Made by a program: the position numbers and the translations under genes | From: a virus | Direction: 5' to 3' (one strand) | IMG/VR virus record: IMGVR_UViG_3300045303_000200 | Location: 1 to 28,152 of that record | Length of the DNA: 28,152 nt | Part shown: positions 23,503-28,152 of the stretch, in pieces | How the letters are laid out: each line of letters starts with the position of its first letter | How positions within the stretch are numbered: position 1 is the stretch's first letter | Notes under the pieces: generated by a model | The model's input: the letters and a program-made list of their open reading frames with translations, nothing else | Databases searched by the model: none | Told to the model about the DNA's origin: nothing

Positions 23503-23744
23503 GTGGCGGGCAGTGACTTGAGCCGCAAATGCCCGGGCTCGATTCTGGTTATCTGGAATCTCCCGCCGCGAATTTCGATCACTTCGCCGACTACAAAAAC
23601 CGGCCCGTGGCGCGATCTGTCCGGCTCTGCTGCATCGCACGCCGCCTGCATTTGCTGGCGCTGCTCGAAGCCGCGCAGTGTCGCAAAGCCATCGAAAAAC
23701 TTTGGGTCAAGGGGTTTCAGTTCGCCGGTTTGTGCGTCTTGCAT
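23499..23744 (-). CDS. Small phage protein with a beta-type C-terminal domain
   Basis: The 81-residue product has a helical part (KFFDGFATLRGFEQRQQMQA) and a short beta-type domain GEVIEIRGGRFQITRIEPGH that looks like a small SH3/OB-like fold. The 'GevieirGg.frvtri...l.Lk.lp' pattern is shared by a small family of phage proteins of unknown role. The coding frame is coupled on both sides (ATGA with the WWxGDW gene, two bases from the upstream stop). No function is assigned. Confidence 0.62.
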   Translation of the reverse strand: MQDAQTGELKPLDPKFFDGFATLRGFEQRQQMQAACDAAEPDRSRHGPVFVVGEVIEIRGGRFQITRIEPGHLRLKSLPAT

Positions 23745-23746
23745 AA

Positions 23747-23944
23747 TTATTCGGGTTTCATGGCCGGATTGACCTTGAGCAGCCCGGCCATAAGCAAGGT
23801 TACTGCTAACCGGTGTGAGCCGATCCGCCGCCGCGTTAGGTAAAGCGCGTGGCCTTCGCCGATTTGCTTTTCCAGGGCTGCGTTTCTGGCGATAGCGAGC
23901 TCTGCGCGCTGCTCAAACGTGCCTCTTCGTTTCGCTTGCCCCAT
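23747..23944 (-). CDS. Small basic phage protein (MGQAKRRG type)
   Basis: The ATG at 23944 gives 65 residues and follows a GGGG-containing Shine-Dalgarno-like leader; the longer reading from 24094 lies inside the upstream gene. The start MGQAKRRGTFEQR is of a type seen in small phage proteins in this kind of cluster. It is followed by an Ala-rich helix AELAIARNAALEKQIGE and a C-terminal hydrophobic helix AVTLLMAGLL. Function unknown. Confidence 0.62.
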   Translation of the reverse strand: MGQAKRRGTFEQRAELAIARNAALEKQIGEGHALYLTRRRIGSHRLAVTLLMAGLLKVNPAMKPE

Positions 23945-23946
23945 AA

Positions 23947-24357
23947 TCAAATCCCCGCCTTTGTCGGCCTGCGGTTGCTCAGCCTGAACTTGTCCGCGGT
24001 TTCTTCGCTGCGCATATAGCGGGATGGCTCGATTTCGAGGGTCGTGCAAATGATCCGGCAATGCTTCGAAACGGTTGCCTTTTTCACGCCCCAATGTCGG
24101 GCGAAATCGGTCATTGAGAGACCGTCCGCAAAGCTGTCACCGGTGGCGATCAGCAGACACCCCAGCGTAAATTTCGCATTTCGGGAGTTTTGAACCAGCA
24201 GGATCAGCCGGCGGTAATCGCTGGCATTGTGGCCGTTGCCGTTGCCATTCGAAGCGTTCGAAGCGCCGTTGCCGGCCCCATTCGGCTCTACGTGGTCGCC
24301 GCAAGATGGGCAAACCGCATCCACGGGGTGCCGGCAGTGTGGGCAAAGCGCCTCCAA
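23947..24357 (-). CDS. Zinc-ribbon and helix-turn-helix protein
   Basis: From a TTG start the protein is 136 residues. The N-terminus has a zinc ribbon with Cys 5, 8, 16 and 19 (CPHC ... CPSC), then a Gly/Asn-rich linker (about 25-45). The C-terminal HTH spans residues about 81-100 (SMTDFARHWGVKKATVSKHC), followed by a basic arm with RLSNRRPTK. It could be a DNA-binding regulator or a small-terminase-like protein. The same frame stays open upstream of the TTG to an in-frame TAG near 24505 and looks coding there, which suggests the true start lies further upstream and is reached by a shift (see findings). Confidence 0.7.
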   Translation of the reverse strand: MEALCPHCRHPVDAVCPSCGDHVEPNGAGNGASNASNGNGNGHNASDYRRLILLVQNSRNAKFTLGCLLIATGDSFADGLSMTDFARHWGVKKATVSKHCRIICTTLEIEPSRYMRSEETADKFRLSNRRPTKAGI

Positions 24358-24537
24358 AAAATGATCCTCTGGCGCGTCGAGCGTGCTTGCCTGGGGAAGA
24401 TCGGACGGATCCCGAAATTCTTGGGTTTTAGCGTCGATAAGCGAAAACTTACAGGGGTCAACGGAATCGCGGTATCCCCAGTATGCGCTAGCGAATCCGG
24501 GCTAGTCATTTCTCACATTGTTGGGGTAGCGTGGAAA

Positions 24538-24792
24538 ATGGCAAAAACGAGCCTAACAAAGCGAGAGCAGGACTGCGTTGTCCTGCGCATGGTCGGCAAA
24601 CAGGCCAAAGAGGGGGCTGCCAGGCTCCAAATTTCGATCCATACCTATCGCGCGCACCTGCGTCATGGCATGGAGTTAATCCGAATCACCGACCCGCAAA
24701 CCGTCGGCGAATTCCTGGCGCTCCTGAAAAAGAACGGGATCGGCTCATCAATCTCGATAATCGAACACCCGGCGCGCAAGAAGGGCAAATAA
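24538..24792 (+). CDS. LuxR-type HTH regulator, single domain, opposite strand
   Basis: The ATG at 24538 gives 84 residues; upstream in-frame codons back to 24190 are not convincing. The sequence SLTKREQDCVVLRMVGKQ, followed by AARLQISIHTYRAHLRHGME, is the LuxR/GerE helix-turn-helix pattern, with a C-terminal basic tail EHPARKKGK. It lacks a ligand or receiver domain, so it would act as a bare DNA-binding protein. It lies on the plus strand against the late genes, and its stop is followed by two terminators. A regulator of the adjacent divergent gene or late genes is likely. Confidence 0.7.
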   Translation: MAKTSLTKREQDCVVLRMVGKQAKEGAARLQISIHTYRAHLRHGMELIRITDPQTVGEFLALLKKNGIGSSISIIEHPARKKGK

Positions 24793-24795
24793 AGT

Positions 24796-24810
24796 GTGCC
24801 AAAATGGCAC
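24796..24810. repeat. Perfect inverted repeat GTGCCA-AAA-TGGCAC
   Basis: A 6 bp dyad (GTGCCA/TGGCAC, 3-base loop) lies immediately after the LuxR-type gene stop. It could be a protein-binding site for the LuxR-type protein or part of a terminator. Confidence 0.4.
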
Positions 24811-24846
24811 GGCGCTACCGGCCCCCTTAGGGCGTTGCCGTTTTTT
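24809..24846 (+). terminator. Intrinsic terminator after the LuxR-type gene (first of two)
   Basis: On the plus strand, ACGGC (24809-24813) pairs with GCCGT (24837-24841), enclosing GCCC/GGGC, and is followed directly by TTTTTT. This is a rho-independent terminator form for the LuxR-type gene, which ends at 24792. Confidence 0.65.
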
Positions 24847-24943
24847 CTAGTTTGGGGTCTGTGGCGCATGATAGCGGACCCTCTTTTTTGGCCCCGTTTT
24901 TAATCAATGTTTCCAATGGTTTTGTGGTGCCGTTTTTTCTAGT
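24836..24943. repeat. Two copies of a 16-base direct repeat, 92 bases apart
   Basis: TGCCGTTTTTTCTAGT occurs at 24836-24851 and again, identically, at 24928-24943. The first copy contains the T-run of the first terminator. Identity over 16 bases at this spacing is not expected by chance. Multiple short terminal repeats of this sort occur at ends of some insertion sequences (IS21 type), but no transposase is present. Confidence 0.5.
24855..24889 (+). terminator. Second intrinsic terminator after the LuxR-type gene
   Basis: GGGTCTGT (24855-24862) pairs with GCGGACCC (24874-24881), an 8 bp stem including two G-U pairs, with an 11-base loop and then TCTTTTTT. It reads on the plus strand like the first terminator. 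Confidence 0.6.
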
Positions 24944-25092
24944 CCAATGCTCCCGTTTGGACTTCCTGATGGACGCCCGGGGTAGTTTCCCGGGAAGTCG
25001 GGCCGTCGGCGCTGCCTACCCGGCAATGCTACGCGAGGGCTTGGCCGATTAACGTAGGGTTACGTCACAAATCCGATCCGGGTTTGCGCCAC

Positions 25093-25191
25093 TTACTTGA
25101 GAAGCTGACCATGCGTCCGCAGGAAGGCGTCAATAACCATCACGATCAGCGCCAATGTCATAATCGCCGCTATCACCAAGACTGTTTTCAT
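25093..25191 (-). CDS. 32-residue single-span membrane peptide coupled to the terminase gene
   Basis: The ATG overlaps the terminase stop as ATGA and a 32-residue frame follows, ending in TAA. The product MKTVLVIAAIMTLALIVMVI (residues 1-20) is one membrane segment, then DAFLRTHGQLLK. There is no recognisable family. Tight coupling to the terminase and a typical membrane peptide composition make it more likely real than random. A role in the membrane, such as lysis control or exclusion, would be a guess. Confidence 0.6.
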   Translation of the reverse strand: MKTVLVIAAIMTLALIVMVIDAFLRTHGQLLK

Positions 25192-27011
25192 TTCTTTTCT
25201 TCCGCTTCTGCCTGTTCGCTCGGCGCCAGCCTCTCACTGGCCGGATCCGGCAGGCGCTCTTTCAAGACCGCGAACAATACCTGCCCGTTGGCCAAGTCGC
25301 GAGCGTGATCGTTTTTCGTTTCTTTCCAGTAAACATTTGTCTCGCCGGTCTTGCCCACGTATTCGGTTTTTTTGACGCGCGCTGCCATTTGCGCGTTGTA
25401 TTCCTTTTCCATTTCCGGGTCGGCGGAGTTCAGCGGCTCTTCCCAGTGGCCGTGATCGATCAGTTCCTGAACTTTGGCGTTCATCTGCGGCTTCGAAAAC
25501 CGGATCAGGGGACAGAAGCGGCTGCGCGCGGTGTTGCCGCTCGGATCACCGTAGGTCACCGGCGCGTAGGACTTCAAAACCCGCCGTTTGTTCTTCAGGC
25601 TGTGAACGAAGTGCTGATCTTTCGCGCCCTTGATCGCGATCCATCCGTATTTGATGCACGCGGCATAGACGCCGTGGTCACCTTTGGGCATGAACGCGGA
25701 ATCGACGCCGGTCAGGTTCGGCTGAACTTTGAACTTGATTCGGATCTCCTCTAGGGCCGCGAAGCCGTAGCATTTCCCGAAACCGAGTTTTCTGGATTTG
25801 TCGTTTGACCAGGCGCGCACAGACCACCAGAGCAAATCTTCCTCCTGGCGATCGGCGACGAGATACCGATCCTTTTCGTCGGGCCAATCCGAATTAATCT
25901 CGTAAGCAACACGCTTGAGTGTGAGCCCGCCGCGCAACAAACTTTCTTCATCGGTGTTGATGGCCCGGCGCTTTTGGAAAAACTGGATCTTGGGCTTGAG
26001 ATCGCCGCGAGCGAAACAGTTGCAGGCGACAAGCCAGAGGTGGGCCAGCTCCGACCACGGGAAATCAATGACGCTTTCCCAGTGGAAGCCGCGGCGCACT
26101 ATCGACTTCTCGGTATTCAACCGATAGCGCCCGGTGCGGTTCCAGTCGTCTTTAACTTTTTTAGTGTCCAGCGACGGGTTGCCGCAGTGCGGACATTCGA
26201 AGCGAACGGTCGGCACGCACTTGGCCAGATCCCAATCGCCATTTGGCAAGCGGTGATGGTCCCAAGTGATCCCCCAGTAGGTGCCGTCGTCGCGCGCGCC
26301 GCTGAAGATCGGATCGAAGTATTTGCCGCAGTGCTGGCAAGCAACCTCCCATTCGTTTTGCTCGCCCAGGCTCCAGGCGCGAACCCAGTCGCAGTCTTTC
26401 AGTTCGCGATTCTCGCAAGTGCCGCCCTGTGAGGTCCGCAGGATCTTCGACAGTTCCAGCTTGAGGAAGTCGCCGACGCGCGCCTCGGCATCGGCCATGC
26501 GGCCCAGCGGGTAGATCCAAGGTTCGTCGAGCCAGAGGTTGCAGACGCCTTTTGATTGCAGGTTTGAGATCCCCGGCCCGCCCGTGTAAAGCGTGTGCCC
26601 GCTCTTCAAAAAGATCTCACTCCATTCGTAGCGCGCCGGCAGAAGGGCGGCCGTCGCTGCGCAGTTCATCAGATTCTTTTCGATGCGGTCGAAGAAATGG
26701 ATCTTGGCGTCGGGGTCGGTCTGGAAAACGCACATTGACGGCATTGGGCGCCGGGCAAGCGAGGTGACCAGGTGGACGTCGCCGACCAGCGAGCCGCCGC
26801 CGCGCACGGGCTTCAGGACGTTCACCTCGCGCGTGCGTTCATCGTCCAGGGCCCCGAAGATTTCGAGGAAGTGACGTGAGCTGGAGCAGTCGAATTTGCC
26901 CGGCTTGGTTATCGGCGAAGAGAGTTCGACGTGTTCAGCCGCATACTCGACCGTGGGGCGGCGGTCGAGAGGCGCGAAGATTGAGGAAAGGGCGTCGGCT
27001 AGTTTCAGCAT
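25188..27011 (-). CDS. Terminase large subunit, GpA family
   Basis: The ATG at 27011 gives 607 residues; a TTG two codons upstream (27017) is possible. Numbering from the TTG, a Walker-A-like KPVRGGGS lies at 69-76 and a Walker-B LWLDE at 161-165. A GpA-type zinc-binding insertion has CQHC at 227-230 and CPHC at 275-278. A nuclease-domain motif GVDSAFMPKGDHGVYAA and a C-terminal YGDPSGN follow. These mark the lambda gpA family, which cuts and packages DNA with ATP. The gene overlaps the preceding small gene by a few bases, and its stop overlaps the 32-residue gene. Confidence 0.92.
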   Translation of the reverse strand: MLKLADALSSIFAPLDRRPTVEYAAEHVELSSPITKPGKFDCSSSRHFLEIFGALDDERTREVNVLKPVRGGGSLVGDVHLVTSLARRPMPSMCVFQTDPDAKIHFFDRIEKNLMNCAATAALLPARYEWSEIFLKSGHTLYTGGPGISNLQSKGVCNLWLDEPWIYPLGRMADAEARVGDFLKLELSKILRTSQGGTCENRELKDCDWVRAWSLGEQNEWEVACQHCGKYFDPIFSGARDDGTYWGITWDHHRLPNGDWDLAKCVPTVRFECPHCGNPSLDTKKVKDDWNRTGRYRLNTEKSIVRRGFHWESVIDFPWSELAHLWLVACNCFARGDLKPKIQFFQKRRAINTDEESLLRGGLTLKRVAYEINSDWPDEKDRYLVADRQEEDLLWWSVRAWSNDKSRKLGFGKCYGFAALEEIRIKFKVQPNLTGVDSAFMPKGDHGVYAACIKYGWIAIKGAKDQHFVHSLKNKRRVLKSYAPVTYGDPSGNTARSRFCPLIRFSKPQMNAKVQELIDHGHWEEPLNSADPEMEKEYNAQMAARVKKTEYVGKTGETNVYWKETKNDHARDLANGQVLFAVLKERLPDPASERLAPSEQAEAEEKK

Positions 27012-27328
27012 CCACAAGGATGCCGGGAGTCAAAACGGAGGGAGAATTGGTGACGGATCTTTTCGCCTCGCGCAAATGCTGAACCAAGACTGAATTGGGC
27101 CAAGACGCGCAGCGCCTCTTCGGTCTGCGCCGTGGCCTCGCGGGCAGCTTGGTTCAGGCGGTAATTGTCGAAGGCCAGCAGTGACACTGCCGCGACCAAA
27201 ATGCAGAACAAGTTTTCATTTGATCGTGCTTCCCTGTCCAGCGCATCAAAACACCACGCGGCCAACGTCTGCTTTTTCCGGTTAGCGGCTCGCACATAAG
27301 CCGCCTTTCGCTGGCGCGTGACACGCAA
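27005..27328 (-). CDS. Small unknown protein in the small-terminase position
   Basis: A TTG start at 27328 gives 107 residues; the frame is open further upstream, so the start is uncertain, and GTG at 27295 preceded by AAAGGCGG is an alternative. The sequence has a basic start (RVTRQRKAAYVRAANRKKQ), a hydrophobic segment (NLFCILVAAVSLLAF) and a helical part RLNQAAREATAQTEEALRVL. It ends by overlapping the terminase start. Small terminases commonly occupy this slot, but the predicted protein lacks a clear HTH, so this is only a positional suggestion. Confidence 0.55.
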   Translation of the reverse strand: MRVTRQRKAAYVRAANRKKQTLAAWCFDALDREARSNENLFCILVAAVSLLAFDNYRLNQAAREATAQTEEALRVLAQFSLGSAFARGEKIRHQFSLRFDSRHPCGC

Positions 27329-27344
27329 TTGGATTTGCGAGTTC

Positions 27345-27800
27345 TTACTGCCACGCCTTCCGCAACTTTCCAGCCAGATCGAAAAGCGCAGCGCGAGCCA
27401 TTACTTGCGTATTCAGCGAGATCCCCCACTTCAATTCTCCGACGCACTTGTAACCGATACCCTCGAACCATTCCACCTTGCTCTCGATTGCCCGCACGAA
27501 ATTCGGCATGAGGAAATTGACGATGGATGCTCCCAGGCCGTGCCCGCGATGCTCCTTCCTCACGTTCAGCGCCAGCAGAATTCCCAAGTGCGGATTGACC
27601 AGACTTGCCGCCACACTGCGCCCGTCAAGATCATAGAGCAGTGCACCGCCGTTTTCCGCATTGCGCTGCATGGAATCGCGACCGATGAACGCCGGATGCT
27701 TCCCCGCGTCCAACAGCTTTTTCCATTCTGGATAATCCTCCTTGCGGGCGAGCCGAACCTCGAACCTCGAAGCGCAATCACACTTTTGTTTTTTTGACAT
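27345..27800 (-). CDS. GNAT family N-acetyltransferase
   Basis: The 151-residue protein has the GNAT core. The acetyl-CoA loop is RGHGLG (residues 85-90) with preceding strand ILLALNVRKE, and the following helix is ASIVNFLMPNFVRA. A C-terminal strand lies near WFEGIGYKCVGELKW. The substrate is unknown. The N-terminus starts MSKKQKCDC, and the gene overlaps the ParB-like gene by 23 bases, so they are co-translated. ParB-like and GNAT genes are found side by side upstream of terminases in other phages. A modification or protection role is conceivable. Confidence 0.82.
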   Translation of the reverse strand: MSKKQKCDCASRFEVRLARKEDYPEWKKLLDAGKHPAFIGRDSMQRNAENGGALLYDLDGRSVAASLVNPHLGILLALNVRKEHRGHGLGASIVNFLMPNFVRAIESKVEWFEGIGYKCVGELKWGISLNTQVMARAALFDLAGKLRKAWQ

Positions 27801-28152
27801 GTTGCGCGCCGCACTTCGGGCATTTGCACACCGCCGTATAAATCCCGAGCGACTTTCGATTCATTTTTTCGGGGGCTTCCAGTTTCGCGAGGCTCGCCGC
27901 CAGCACGTCATCGAAATCCATCAATTTCGCTTTCATGTCGTCATCGATATGGATTTCCGAAAGCAGATCGAGGTCGAGTTCGGCGAGAAACGGGGCCAGC
28001 AATTCCGCATTGGGTTCCCCGTGGATCGTGTTGAGGTTTATCGCGAGCCGTTTTGCCGCCCGCCCGGTCATCTTCGACACCACGCAAGCAACGTGAGTCA
28101 TCTTGAGTTCGCACGCGGCCATGAAACGGTGATTGCCGCTCACCACCTCGAA
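27778..28152 (-). CDS. ParB-like protein, partial at right edge
   Basis: The frame is open to base 28152, so the true start is outside the window; the in-frame GTG at 28146 is only an internal codon by appearance. The visible part starts FEVVSGNHRFMAACELKM, which matches the ParB/Srx 'evVdGhhRl.Aa' box. It continues VVSKMTGRAAKRLAINLNTI and ends with a Cys pair (VCKCPKCGAQHVKKTKV). ParB-like proteins act as DNA-binding or nuclease-related factors; the domain type is clear, the precise role is not. Confidence 0.8.
   Translation of the reverse strand, partial: FEVVSGNHRFMAACELKMTHVACVVSKMTGRAAKRLAINLNTIHGEPNAELLAPFLAELDLDLLSEIHIDDDMKAKLMDFDDVLAASLAKLEAPEKMNRKSLGIYTAVCKCPKCGAQHVKKTKV

Larger units (their letters stand above)
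24793..25092. other. 300 bp non-coding region with hairpins and direct repeats
   Basis: No gene is supported here on either strand. The region contains the dyad at 24796-24810, two terminator hairpins, a 16-base direct repeat, and a 7 bp inverted repeat GACTTCC/GGAAGTC (24960-24966 with 24993-24999) that encloses CCCGGG. The right part, 25000-25092, is featureless. It separates the terminase end from the LuxR-type gene. It could hold a promoter, a recombination relic or another cis-acting site. Which of these is not clear from sequence alone. Confidence 0.5.

Noticed and set aside
22873-23640. Longer start for the WWxGDW protein
   Set aside because: The added N-terminus lies inside the neighbouring gene; the ATGA-coupled start at 23502 is better.
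24538-24792. 200-residue version of the LuxR-type protein from 24190
   Set aside because: The extra part is antisense to the zinc-ribbon/HTH gene, low-quality sequence, and not needed for the HTH.
24796-24825. Sigma54-type promoter at TGGCAC
   Set aside because: TGGCAC is present but the needed TTGC element at the right spacing is absent (TACC is found instead).
24663-24869. Minus-strand frame of 68 residues overlapping the LuxR-type gene
   Set aside because: It is antisense to the LuxR-type HTH coding region and to terminators; no coding signal.
24852-25052. Plus-strand frame of 66 residues in the non-coding gap
   Set aside because: It spans the second terminator and the direct repeats and has no ribosome site or family.
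27154-27471. Alternate frame of 105 residues across the GNAT end and the next gene
   Set aside because: It overlaps two better-supported genes and is Arg/Cys-rich without structure.
1-28152. CRISPR array, tRNA, rRNA or integrase
   Set aside because: No regularly spaced repeats, cloverleaf or recombinase frame was seen in either strand.

Overview
This window is a late (packaging, head, tail, host-surface and probable lysis) region of a tailed phage or prophage with a long non-contractile tail. Nearly all genes lie on the minus strand and are transcribed from high to low coordinates, with ATGA-type stop/start overlaps at many junctions. The DNA is GC-rich. The fibre proteins carry the 'GDGSGLT' style repeats and Sec signal peptides that I associate with phages and secreted proteins of Verrucomicrobia and neighbouring groups, so a Verrucomicrobia-like host is my best guess. 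It is a guess: no host gene, integrase, replication gene, tRNA or endolysin is in the window.

Layout in transcription order. (1) Packaging, 28152-25093: a partial ParB-like protein, a GNAT acetyltransferase, a small unknown protein, a GpA-type large terminase and a 32-residue membrane peptide. (2) A 300 bp non-coding stretch with hairpins and direct repeats, then a small LuxR-type HTH gene on the opposite strand with two intrinsic terminators behind it. (3) Small accessory genes, 24357-22610: a zinc-ribbon/HTH protein, two small unknowns, a WWxGDW protein and a Cys-rich protein. (4) Head, 22594-16264: gpW-like joiner, lambda-type portal, two small proteins, S49 protease, a small unknown, two coiled-coil (scaffold-like) proteins, the major capsid protein and a cement-like protein. 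A plus-strand 79-residue gene interrupts this block, and an intrinsic terminator closes it.

(5) Three consecutive genes with N-terminal Sec signals, including a 597-residue fibre (16193-13580). (6) Connector and tail genes, 13576-5327: head-tail adaptor, neck and terminator-like proteins, tube, chaperone, a short 513-residue tape measure, and four tail-tip proteins without clear relatives. A plus-strand pair encoding a 61-residue protein and a twin-arginine-signal protein interrupts them at 11499-11998. (7) A 1122-residue YadA-head-like fibre with a signal peptide and a secreted partner, followed by small membrane and coiled-coil proteins and a partial secreted or lipoprotein-like gene. These look like a lysis or envelope module cut by the left edge.

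The most unusual features are the repeated Sec (and one Tat) signals on genes embedded in the virion module, the three opposite-strand insertions, a probable hidden N-terminal extension of the zinc-ribbon/HTH protein reached only by a -1 shift, and several genes of 32-54 residues that are easy to miss. Family assignments were made by eye; no database search was possible.
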